A stretch of DNA of 5,763 nucleotides, taken from positions 1 to 5,763 of the forward strand of contig CALFBV010000150.1 in assembly GCA_937951395.1 (NCBI GenBank), given 5' to 3'. Position 1 is the first letter of the stretch, and every line of letters starts with the position of its first letter. Below, piece by piece: positions 1 to 5,763 of this stretch. This DNA is from an uncultured Rubritalea sp. Its GTDB lineage: Bacteria; Verrucomicrobiota; Verrucomicrobiia; Verrucomicrobiales; Akkermansiaceae. The notes under the pieces were generated by a model. It was given only the letters and a program-made list of their open reading frames with translations, did no database searches and had not been told where the DNA came from. Both the position numbers and the translations under genes were made by a program.

Positions 1-1
1 C

Positions 2-232
2 GAATCTAAGCGTGGTAAACTAGCCGAACAAGGAGTCTCATCACCACTCAAGGAAAAAGCAGAAGAAATGATCGATGGACTTTCTGACAGATTAGCTGAG
101 TCATACAGCAAACTAGAGGAAGCCATTTCCAACAAAGTATCGCTCTCAAAAGCCGCCCTCGTAGAAACTGAGCAAGAGATCCGCTCAGTAGTCAAGAGCC
201 TCAGCCAAGAGCTTAAACGCGCTAAGGCATAG
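2..232 (+). CDS. C-terminal part of a small helical protein, possibly phasin-like (5' end outside window)
   Basis: The reading frame is open from the left edge and ends at TAG 230-232, giving 76 residues of an incomplete protein. The visible part is hydrophilic and rich in Glu, Lys, Ser and Ala. It has no Pro after the segment SSPLKEK and almost no aromatic residues, so it should form long amphipathic helices or a coiled coil. There is no membrane segment and no catalytic motif. The layout, a charged helix (KEKAEEMIDGLSDRLAESY) followed by a segment around VSLSKAALVETEQEI, loosely recalls the C-terminal part of phasin-family (polyhydroxyalkanoate granule-associated) proteins. That resemblance is weak and many unrelated helical proteins look similar. 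The gene is followed within 35 bp by a strong intrinsic terminator, so it is the last gene of its transcript. It converges on dnaB. That it is coding is well supported by the clean frame and the terminator placement; the function is not established. Confidence 0.75.
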   Translation, partial: ESKRGKLAEQGVSSPLKEKAEEMIDGLSDRLAESYSKLEEAISNKVSLSKAALVETEQEIRSVVKSLSQELKRAKA

Positions 233-264
233 ATCTAAGCGAGACTATTCAACTCAAATATTTA

Positions 265-298
265 CCTCATCTCTGCTCAGCGGAGATGAGGTTTTTTT
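265..298 (+). terminator. Rho-independent terminator after the first gene
   Basis: A perfect 9-bp inverted repeat, CCTCATCTC (265-273) with GAGATGAGG (283-291), encloses a 9-nt loop that can pair further (T.G, G-C, C-G) to leave TCA. It is followed at once by seven T residues (292-298). This is a textbook intrinsic terminator for the + strand gene ending at 232. Read on the - strand, the same hairpin follows the 3' end of dnaB by about 40 bp, but what comes after it there (TAAATATTTGAG) is only a poor U-tract, so termination of dnaB transcripts here would be weaker. Confidence 0.92.
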
Positions 299-301
299 AT
301 G

Positions 302-326
302 TCTGATAGTTTCGGACTAAGTCAGA
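302..326. other. Second, imperfect hairpin between the convergent gene ends
   Basis: TCTGA (302-306) and TAGT (307-310) pair with ACTA (316-319) and TCAGA (322-326). The loop is TTCGG, with an AG bulge at 320-321. It lies immediately 3' of dnaB, whose stop codon is at 331-333 on the - strand, and just past the T-tract of the main terminator. It lacks a U-tract in either direction, so it is not an intrinsic terminator by itself. It may be a 3'-end stabilising or pausing structure of the dnaB mRNA, acting with the stronger hairpin beyond it. Confidence 0.4.
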
Positions 327-330
327 TATA

Positions 331-1758
331 TTACTCAGACTCTCGATCAAATGCTCTCGTCTCGAAGCGCATGAGTTCCTTGATGAAGGTGAGGGGGATG
401 CTGCCTGTGGGTCCGTTACGGTTTTTCGCCATGTTGATTTCTGCCTCGCCGTCTTTCTCATCGCGCTCTTCTTGGTCATCAGCGTAGTAGGCTGAGCGGA
501 AGAGGAGTCCCACCATATCTGCATCCTGCTCAATAGATCCAGACTCACGAAGGTCAGACATGCGCGGTGTTCCACCACGGTTTTCAGGTCCACGGTTTAG
601 CTGTGCTAGAACGATGATTGGGATACTGAGTTCTTTAGCTAGTCCCTTGAGGCCAGCGGAAATTTCTGCGATCTCACGCTCACGAGAGTTTTGCGCCTGC
701 TTGGATGTGGAGCGCATCAGCTGGAGGTAATCAATAGCGATGACTTGGATGTCTTCTTCCTTTTTCTTGCGTCTCGCCTTAGCACGGAGTTCGGAAATGG
801 AGATGCCCGCAGTGTCATCGATGAAGAGTTTTGACTCAGCTATTTCTGCTGCGACTCGTTTGATGCGTTTGAGGTCATCTTTCTGTGGTTTGATGCCATC
901 GCGTAGATTCGTGATGGCGTATCTAGCGCGGGCGAATAAAAGTCGCTGAACAATCTGCGCAGAAGTCATCTCACAGGAGAATACCATGGACGGGAGTTTC
1001 TGATCCAGACAGATGTATTCGATAAGGTTCATCACGAATGATGTCTTACCCATGGATGGACGCGCAGCGATGATGAACATCTCGCCAGGCTTGAGTCCAT
1101 TGGACATTTCATCCAGCCTTTTGTAACCAGTCTTGATGCCCATTGGCTCTCCTCCGCCAGCCATGAATTTCTCAAAATCCTCGATAACTTTCTTAACATC
1201 TTGCTTTACGGTTGGCGCTTCATTCGTCTCAGCGCCTTCTCGGATAGCGAAAATTTTCTGTTCCACTTCATCTAACAGTTCAGGGACTTCTTCTTGATCT
1301 TCATAAGATCTGGTGATTGCTTCCGTGCATGAAGAAATGATATTTCTGAGCGTGAACTTATCTTTGATGATATTAAGATGATGCTCGAAATGCGCAGCAG
1401 TGGGCGAGTAGGTATAGATCTCAGTAACTGCTGATGGACCACCAATTTTATCTAACAGATCTCTATCTAACAGAGTCTGTGTGAAGGATACGAGCTCGAT
1501 CTCTACGCCATTGTTAGAGAGCTCACGCATTACTTGATAAATTGCCTTGTGAGAAGGGTGGTAGAAATGGTCTGGAGTGAGTCCTTTTTCCTCAGCGAGC
1601 ATTACATACTCGGCTGGATCTTGCAGCATAGAACTGAGTAAACTCTTCTCAGGTCCGTTCGCATGAGGCAGCGCGCGCTGTGCGAAATCTTCTTCCTTTT
1701 TGACTGAGTTTTTCTTCTGAAGCTCGGGACCCGTTTTAAATTCTTTTTGCTTTTCCAT
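331..1758 (-). CDS. dnaB: Replicative DNA helicase DnaB
   Basis: Ring-shaped hexameric ATP-dependent 5'-3' helicase that unwinds the chromosome at the replication fork and recruits primase. The 475-residue length is normal for the family. A charged tail (residues 1-30) leads into the N-terminal DnaB domain (about 30-135, starting at LPHANGPEKSLLSSML), then the linker helix, then the RecA-like domain from about 205. ATPase motifs are intact: Walker A ARPSMGKTS (232-240), catalytic Glu in SCEMT (E263), Walker B AIDYLQLM (341-348), QLNRG (386-390), LRESGSIEQDADM (403-415) and the arginine-finger region AKNRNGPTG (444-452, R447). There is no intein and no frameshift. The ATG at 1758 is the only sensible start, because the next Met (M44) lies inside the N-terminal domain. 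No clear ribosome binding site precedes it. The gene is divergent from the secretin and convergent with the first gene. I see no convincing promoter, but two DnaA-box-like 9-mers lie 60-78 bp upstream. Confidence 0.98.
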   Translation of the reverse strand: MEKQKEFKTGPELQKKNSVKKEEDFAQRALPHANGPEKSLLSSMLQDPAEYVMLAEEKGLTPDHFYHPSHKAIYQVMRELSNNGVEIELVSFTQTLLDRDLLDKIGGPSAVTEIYTYSPTAAHFEHHLNIIKDKFTLRNIISSCTEAITRSYEDQEEVPELLDEVEQKIFAIREGAETNEAPTVKQDVKKVIEDFEKFMAGGGEPMGIKTGYKRLDEMSNGLKPGEMFIIAARPSMGKTSFVMNLIEYICLDQKLPSMVFSCEMTSAQIVQRLLFARARYAITNLRDGIKPQKDDLKRIKRVAAEIAESKLFIDDTAGISISELRAKARRKKKEEDIQVIAIDYLQLMRSTSKQAQNSREREIAEISAGLKGLAKELSIPIIVLAQLNRGPENRGGTPRMSDLRESGSIEQDADMVGLLFRSAYYADDQEERDEKDGEAEINMAKNRNGPTGSIPLTFIKELMRFETRAFDRESE

Positions 1759-1817
1759 GACGTGTTTCTAATAAGTGAGGATTTACTAATTTCTCTGGCG
1801 CGTCAATCTTGGTAACT

Positions 1818-1836
1818 TGTGAACAAATGTTGATAA
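1818..1836 (-). promoter_or_regulatory. Pair of DnaA-box-like 9-mers upstream of dnaB
   Basis: Read on the - strand, 1828-1836 is TTATCAACA and 1818-1826 is TTGTTCACA. Each differs at a single position from the DnaA-box consensus TTATNCACA. They have the same orientation and are 10 bp apart, about one helical turn. They lie 60-78 bp upstream of the dnaB start, a fitting place for DnaA to influence dnaB transcription. The matches are imperfect and such 9-mers occur by chance in AT-rich DNA, so this is a suggestion from sequence only. Confidence 0.35.
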
Positions 1837-1885
1837 CTAATCTAGATACTTGCGATGCTTGCGGTGGTTGTATCTGACTTATTTT

Positions 1886-1937
1886 TAGAGGTTTAAGTTT
1901 TTCTTGTGTAGGTAATTTAAAGCTAGAGGTAAGTTTT
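1886..1937. repeat. Imperfect direct repeat upstream of the secretin gene
   Basis: TAGAGGT-TT-AAGTTTT (1886-1901) recurs as TAGAGGTAAGTTTT (1924-1937), identical apart from a 2-nt insertion in the first copy. A third, weaker relative, TAGGTAATTT, lies between them at 1909-1918. The copies sit 75-126 bp upstream of the secretin start. This is where an activator or repressor could bind, but no known operator is recognised. Confidence 0.45.
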
Positions 1938-1964
1938 ATGTAAAACGCGCGATTTTTTATGATT

Positions 1965-1994
1965 TTGAGCTTAGCCTGAGCGGATTTTTATGCT
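1965..1994 (+). promoter_or_regulatory. Candidate sigma70-type promoter for the secretin gene
   Basis: TTGAGC (1965-1970) matches the -35 consensus at four of six positions. It is followed after 18 bp by TATGCT (1989-1994), which matches the -10 consensus at four of six. Transcription would start near 2001 and leave a leader of only about 11 nt before the ATG at 2012. An alternative -10 is TATGAT at 1958-1963 (five of six), but it has no recognisable -35 partner. Both are weak, and the promoter rules of this organism are unknown. Confidence 0.27.
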
Positions 1995-2011
1995 TAGGTG
2001 TTAGAGTTCAT

Positions 2012-4465
2012 ATGCGCAAGAGTTCAATCCATTCAAAATATACCAAATTTTATCCTAACTTCAATCCGGTTTTTGCAGGGCAAGTGAGAAGATTTTTCAC
2101 GGCATCAATCATGAGTTTGAGTGTCATCGCTTCCGTCGATCAACTCTATGCAAAGGAGGATGTTTCGTTGATCCAGAAAGAGATTAACCGTCGTGCGGGC
2201 AATGTGGCGAAGGCGCAAGAGCTGCTCAAGGAAGGTGATGTTGCTTATAAGGCAGGAGAATTTAAAAAGGCTGTCGATTCTTATAAAAATGCATTTGAAC
2301 TCATACCCGAAGCAGGGATGACTCATCAGCTGAGATTCGCGGCTGGGGATCGCTATGCGCAGGCAGCTGTCGAGTATGGAAAAGTTTTAGCCAGAACAGG
2401 GCAATACGATAAAGCTAGAGAGCATCTGAATGATGTCTTAGGCGAAGACGTGGCGCCAGGAAATGCAGGAGCGATGAAAATGCTAGCAAAACTAGATGAT
2501 CCCATTCGCTACAGCCCTACTCTCACTCCTGAACATGTTCGTAATATCGAAAAAGTAGCTCATTGGCTTAGAAGAGGAGAATCATATTTCCTCCAAGCTC
2601 AATATGATGAGGCGCTCATCGCCTATGAAGAAGTTATTAGGATAGACAATACCAATAAAGCTGCTCGGCGTGGGATGGAGCGGGTCGCTCAAAACATCAG
2701 AAATTACAGCGCGGCAGCCAGAGATCACGCTCGTAGCGAAGCTCTTAATCAAGTAGATGCGCTATGGGAGCTCAAGCTTGGATCAAATGACAAAACTGGT
2801 CTCGTAGAAGCGAGCTCTTCCTCGAATTTAGATGTGGGGTTTGGTCAGAATATCCGTGGCAGTAAGCTTAAGCAAATTTTAGTCCCATCCGTGGAAATGG
2901 ATGATGTTTCATTTGATGAAGCCATCCGGATGGTAAGAATCTGGGCCAGAGAGCTAGATACTACAGAGCTAGATCCAGAGAAAAAGGGTGTGAATTTTGT
3001 GACCAGAATTGGTGATGAAAAATCAGGATTTAAGAAAAAAATCGAAGGTTCTAGAATAAATCTTCAGCTTAAGAATGTTCCGCTTTCCGTGGTGCTAGAT
3101 TACGTAACACAGCAATCTGGCACCTACTGGCGTCAGGAGCAGTTCGCTGTAGTCATCAGACCACGAGGCTCGAACACTACTGAGCTAGAGTCCCGCACTT
3201 TCAGAGTGCCACCAGGATTTATGGATGATGCAGGAGAGGCGGAATCAGATGACGTGTTTGGTGATGCGCCTACATTGAGGTCGAAAACTGGAGTAGTTGA
3301 TTTTCTCAAAAAACTAGGCATTGCCTTCCCAGAGGGAGCCACCGCATTTTACAACAGGACTAACGGAACGCTTCGTGTAACAAACGCTCCATTGGAGCTA
3401 GATTCCATTGAGGCATACATCCGCGCGCAGGCGATGAGCGAGAGTGTCATGGTGGTTCTCAAGACCTCAATCATTGAAGTCTCAGAAACGACCCTAAATG
3501 AGCTAGGATATGATTGGTTGCTAGAGCCTACCCATGTTAAAAACAACGTGTTTGCTACAGGTGGTACTCAAGGCAATGGCGGAGCTATAAATGCAGCCCC
3601 AGATTTCGTAGGTGGTAAATCAGTCGCTGGTAATGCAATCACTGCTGGCAACAGGAGTGGAGATTCTATGTTCCTGCAAAATAGTATTGATGCCCGCATC
3701 GCAGGGATTAGCGCGCCTTCACAAGCCAGAGCGTCTAGCCCATTGTCAGTAACTAGCCAGATCAATGACGCAACATTTCAGACGATCATGCGTGCGTTAA
3801 ATCAGAAGTCCGGTGAGTCAAAGCTATACCAGTCCTCTACAGTTAGCATAGCGGGTCAAAGAGTCGAACTGCATTCAGGATTAGAAATGATCTACGCCAC
3901 AGAATATGAGCCTGGTGAAATAACTCAAGAAGGTTTTCCTAACACTAACCCTCCGACCCCCGTTAGGGTTGATGCTGGTGGCTCTATTCCGGCCACCCCG
4001 ACTCACCCTACTGCCTTCGATACAAAACGATTGGGTTATGAATTGACTGTAGAGCCTACGGTTAGTGATGATAAAAACTATATTGATTTGCAGCTAAATC
4101 CTACAGTCGTGGAATTTGAGGGGTTTGTTAACTATGGTAATCCGCTCAATACTTCGATAATAGATCCGATCACTGGTTTGCCGTCAGAGCTAGAAGTAGT
4201 GCAGAACAACGTTCTAATGCCCGTTTTCAGAACGATCAGACTAAACACGGGAGTTACTGTGCAGGATGGAGCGACTATAGTAGTTGGAGGTTTAATTCAG
4301 CAGAGAATTGAAAATGTAAATGATAAGATTCCCGTTTTAGGTGACCTGCCCCTTGTTGGTAGATTCTTCCAGTCCCAAGGGCTTAAAAATAGCAGAAAAG
4401 CTGTGATTATGTTTGTCAAAGTGGAGCTTGTAGATCCTACAGGTCAGCCATGGAGAGAGAGATAG
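2012..4465 (+). CDS. Outer-membrane secretin with N-terminal TPR repeats (PilQ/GspD superfamily, Amuc_1098-like)
   Basis: Secretins form the multimeric outer-membrane channel of type IV pilus and type II/III secretion systems. This one has 817 residues. An N-terminal signal peptide has a hydrophobic core at about 29-42 and likely cleavage after A47 (QLYA/KE). TPR-like helical repeats follow at about 68-100, 110-143 and 182-213. An STN/N0-like domain lies at about 287-385, an N1-like segment at about 393-470, and the secretin domain at about 474-807. Diagnostic secretin motifs are LGYDW (498-502), VVGGLI (757-762) and IPVLGDLPLVGRFF (773-786) near the C-terminus. There is no S-domain for a pilotin after it. 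TPRs fused to a secretin recall the Amuc_1098-type secretin of Verrucomicrobiota pilus-like loci. A start at GTG 2084 would give a more typical signal peptide. The next gene begins 64 bp downstream on the same strand. No pilM/N/O/P gene is adjacent here, so the parent system is unproven. Confidence 0.94.
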   Translation: MRKSSIHSKYTKFYPNFNPVFAGQVRRFFTASIMSLSVIASVDQLYAKEDVSLIQKEINRRAGNVAKAQELLKEGDVAYKAGEFKKAVDSYKNAFELIPEAGMTHQLRFAAGDRYAQAAVEYGKVLARTGQYDKAREHLNDVLGEDVAPGNAGAMKMLAKLDDPIRYSPTLTPEHVRNIEKVAHWLRRGESYFLQAQYDEALIAYEEVIRIDNTNKAARRGMERVAQNIRNYSAAARDHARSEALNQVDALWELKLGSNDKTGLVEASSSSNLDVGFGQNIRGSKLKQILVPSVEMDDVSFDEAIRMVRIWARELDTTELDPEKKGVNFVTRIGDEKSGFKKKIEGSRINLQLKNVPLSVVLDYVTQQSGTYWRQEQFAVVIRPRGSNTTELESRTFRVPPGFMDDAGEAESDDVFGDAPTLRSKTGVVDFLKKLGIAFPEGATAFYNRTNGTLRVTNAPLELDSIEAYIRAQAMSESVMVVLKTSIIEVSETTLNELGYDWLLEPTHVKNNVFATGGTQGNGGAINAAPDFVGGKSVAGNAITAGNRSGDSMFLQNSIDARIAGISAPSQARASSPLSVTSQINDATFQTIMRALNQKSGESKLYQSSTVSIAGQRVELHSGLEMIYATEYEPGEITQEGFPNTNPPTPVRVDAGGSIPATPTHPTAFDTKRLGYELTVEPTVSDDKNYIDLQLNPTVVEFEGFVNYGNPLNTSIIDPITGLPSELEVVQNNVLMPVFRTIRLNTGVTVQDGATIVVGGLIQQRIENVNDKIPVLGDLPLVGRFFQSQGLKNSRKAVIMFVKVELVDPTGQPWRER
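2099..2152 (+). other. Signal peptide core and cleavage region of the secretin
   Basis: Residues 30-47 form the hydrophobic core, TASIMSLSVIA, and a short polar stretch ending in LYA before KED. This fits Sec export with signal peptidase I cleavage after A47. Two arginines (R26, R27) directly precede the core. If translation starts at ATG 2012, the region before the core is unusually long (about 28 residues); from GTG 2084 it would be only a few residues. The absence of Cys near the cleavage site argues against a lipoprotein. Confidence 0.6.
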
Positions 4466-4529
4466 TCTGCATCATCGCTCACTTGGAGCGCTTCATATTC
4501 CTATAAAAATAGAACAAACAGATAATATT

Positions 4530-5763
4530 GTGTCAGAAAATAATGATAACATCCCTCTAGATGAAATGATGCGGAACCTTAAGAAGGGCTCCGTGCAGAA
4601 ACGTAGAAGTAAAGTCGAAGGTGGAGAGCGGGTCATCAGAGCAGATGGCTCAGAGGCGATCAAAGTTAAATCTAAGAAGCGCAGAAGTGTTCAGCCGAAG
4701 AAAGAAAAAGAGAAAAAGAATAATCAACGCAAAGTAATGTTGCTAGCTTCGGCAATAGTTCTCGTCCTGCTGTCGGTTATAGCATTTAGTATTTTGTTGG
4801 GTTATTATAATGGTAATAAATTTAAATCTAAAATCACAGAAACGGTGGTGAATGTTTCTGGCGCAGAAGTCGAGTTAGGTAGACTGGATGTGAGTCCAGC
4901 TTCAGCTAAATTATCAAAAATTTCAATGAACTGGCCTGATAAAGATACTGTAGTAAGTAAGTTAAAGCTGACTGGAGTTAACGCAGACTATGGTATGTTG
5001 GCCTTTATAGGAGGTGGTTGGGGCGGTAGTGCTGTTGGTATCTCAAAAGCGGATCTTAATGTTGAGATGGCTAATAGCAAACCTCAGCTTAAAATAAGTC
5101 CAGTGAAGCCTGTGGATTTCAAATTTGCTCTCTATGAGTGTTCCGAGCTAAACGTGAATTTTGGTGAAGGTTCACTATGGGGTCTAAAGAAAGGCTCGGC
5201 TTCTTATCGGGTTAGTGCAGAGAATGGAGACCAGTTTAGTGTCGATAGTGGTGAGTTCATGGTTCCATTATTTGGCGGGTTTGATGTCAGAACTGGTCTT
5301 GTGAGCTTTGATGAAGATAGGGCGCGAATATATTTGAGTCTTAAATCTAAAGACCATGATGGTATGGTTAGTGTTGATGGATCGGTGGGATATACGAAAG
5401 GGAGTCTTGTTGATTTAAAAACTAAGCTAGAGGGATACCCTCTTCGTGAGTGGTTGGATAGCAGGGCTCGTAGGTTCATTGAGGGAAGAATTGAGGCAGC
5501 TAATGGAACATTTAAAATGAAATTAGGTGACATCGATTCGTTTGATGTCACAACTGAAATGGCTTTAGAGGACATTAGGGTGAACGACTTTCAGTTTGTG
5601 GAGACTTTATCTGAGTATCTTTCGGAAGAAAACTATCTTGAGTCTGTGTTTGTAGGGGAATCAAAGATGACGATGAGGTGGACTAAACGCAGAATTGAAG
5701 TTTCTGATATAGATTTTAAGCAAGAAGGTAAACTTAGGATCAGAGGGGGGTTCACTATAGATG
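4530..5763 (+). CDS. AsmA/TamB-like membrane-anchored envelope protein (3' end outside window)
   Basis: The frame from GTG 4530 is open for 411 codons to the right edge with no stop. The GTG is chosen because no ATG, GTG or TTG lies nearby upstream in frame and the protein begins plausibly (MSENNDNIPLDEMM). The first in-frame ATG, at 4566, is possible. Residues 1-68 are hydrophilic and strongly basic (KSKKRRSVQPKKEKEKK). Residues 69-91 form one transmembrane helix (VMLLASAIVLVLLSVIAF), placing the rest in the periplasm. From about 105 the protein is beta-rich with alternating hydrophobic residues. It starts with a segment, SGAEVELGRLDVSP, that resembles the opening of AsmA/DUF748-type domains, which form long grooves linked to lipid transport or outer-membrane protein assembly. 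The family call is by pattern only. It lies 64 bp after the secretin with no terminator between, so co-transcription is likely. No Shine-Dalgarno sequence is visible. Confidence 0.82.
   Translation, partial: MSENNDNIPLDEMMRNLKKGSVQKRRSKVEGGERVIRADGSEAIKVKSKKRRSVQPKKEKEKKNNQRKVMLLASAIVLVLLSVIAFSILLGYYNGNKFKSKITETVVNVSGAEVELGRLDVSPASAKLSKISMNWPDKDTVVSKLKLTGVNADYGMLAFIGGGWGGSAVGISKADLNVEMANSKPQLKISPVKPVDFKFALYECSELNVNFGEGSLWGLKKGSASYRVSAENGDQFSVDSGEFMVPLFGGFDVRTGLVSFDEDRARIYLSLKSKDHDGMVSVDGSVGYTKGSLVDLKTKLEGYPLREWLDSRARRFIEGRIEAANGTFKMKLGDIDSFDVTTEMALEDIRVNDFQFVETLSEYLSEENYLESVFVGESKMTMRWTKRRIEVSDIDFKQEGKLRIRGGFTID
4734..4802 (+). other. Transmembrane anchor of the AsmA-like protein
   Basis: Residues 69-91 form an uninterrupted hydrophobic stretch flanked by many Lys/Arg residues on the N-terminal side and by GYYNGNK on the C-terminal side. 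By the positive-inside rule the N-terminal tail is cytoplasmic and the large C-terminal domain periplasmic. The long charged tail before it makes a cleaved signal peptide unlikely, so it should act as a signal anchor. Confidence 0.8.

Larger units (their letters stand above)
1759..2011. promoter_or_regulatory. Divergent intergenic region between dnaB and the secretin gene
   Basis: These 253 bp separate two divergently transcribed genes and so must hold both promoters. The half next to dnaB contains two DnaA-box-like 9-mers (1818-1826 and 1828-1836) and a 9-bp tandem repeat (1849-1866, CTTGCGATG then CTTGCGGTG). The half next to the secretin (about 1875-1995) is AT-rich and carries an imperfect direct repeat (1886-1901 and 1924-1937) and three TTTTATG heptamers (1934, 1955, 1986). 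For dnaB, a TTGACG hexamer on the - strand (1801-1806) could be a -35 box, but no good -10 box lies at the right distance. No gene of credible length is present. The longest curious frame is a 16-codon one at 1827-1877. Confidence 0.7.

Noticed and set aside
297..593. 98-codon - strand frame overlapping the 3' end of dnaB
   Set aside because: Same strand as dnaB but in another frame and running into the terminator hairpin region; the dnaB frame carries the recognisable motifs, so this is a shadow.
740..949. 69-codon + strand frame inside dnaB
   Set aside because: Antisense to the strongly conserved ATPase domain of dnaB; its composition is that of a shadow frame.
331..1758. Intein or insertion in dnaB
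   Set aside because: dnaB is a common intein host, but Walker A and the other motifs are continuous and the length (475) is normal.
1818..1995. Replication origin in the dnaB-secretin gap
   Set aside because: Only two imperfect DnaA-box-like sites are present; a cluster of good boxes is missing, so a regulatory role is the more modest reading.
2084..2113. Tat (twin-arginine) export signal in the secretin, from the RRFF sequence
   Set aside because: Two arginines and a following F fit loosely, but the rest of the motif is missing and secretins are exported by Sec.
4476..4490. Small hairpin CGCTC-ACTTG-GAGCG between the secretin and the AsmA-like gene
   Set aside because: Only five base pairs and no T-tract after it, so it is not a credible terminator; read-through into the next gene is expected.
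5204..5575. Open frame of 123 codons on the - strand
   Set aside because: It lies wholly antisense to the AsmA-like gene, is rich in Ser, Leu and Pro as expected of an antisense shadow, and shows no domain or start signal.

Overview
The window reads as ordinary chromosomal sequence from a Gram-negative bacterium, most likely a member of the Verrucomicrobiota. That placement is an inference from the type of TPR-containing secretin present (it resembles the Amuc_1098-type secretins of Akkermansia and relatives) and the style of DnaB. It rests on recognition, not on a database search. No mobile element, CRISPR array, tRNA, rRNA or phage gene was seen.

Layout from left to right: (i) the last 76 codons of a small helical protein on the + strand (2-232), followed by a strong intrinsic terminator (265-298) and a second, weaker hairpin (302-326). 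(ii) dnaB, the replicative helicase, complete on the - strand (331-1758) and convergent with the first gene. (iii) A 253-bp divergent intergenic region (1759-2011) that holds two adjacent DnaA-box-like 9-mers on the dnaB side and AT-rich, repeat-bearing sequence with a weak promoter candidate on the secretin side. (iv) A complete outer-membrane secretin of 817 codons on the + strand (2012-4465). (v) After a 64-bp gap, a gene on the same strand with a GTG start (4530) that runs off the right edge. It encodes a protein with a very basic cytoplasmic tail, one membrane segment and a beta-rich, AsmA/TamB-like envelope domain.

The secretin and the AsmA-like gene are probably co-transcribed. Together they suggest a cell-envelope module: an outer-membrane channel plus an inner-membrane-anchored protein that reaches into the periplasm. 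None of the usual pilus or type II secretion partners (PilM/N/O/P, GspE/F/G) is visible beside the secretin here, although genes past the right edge cannot be judged. dnaB is functionally unrelated and shares only the divergent intergenic region. None of the three visible start codons has a convincing Shine-Dalgarno sequence.
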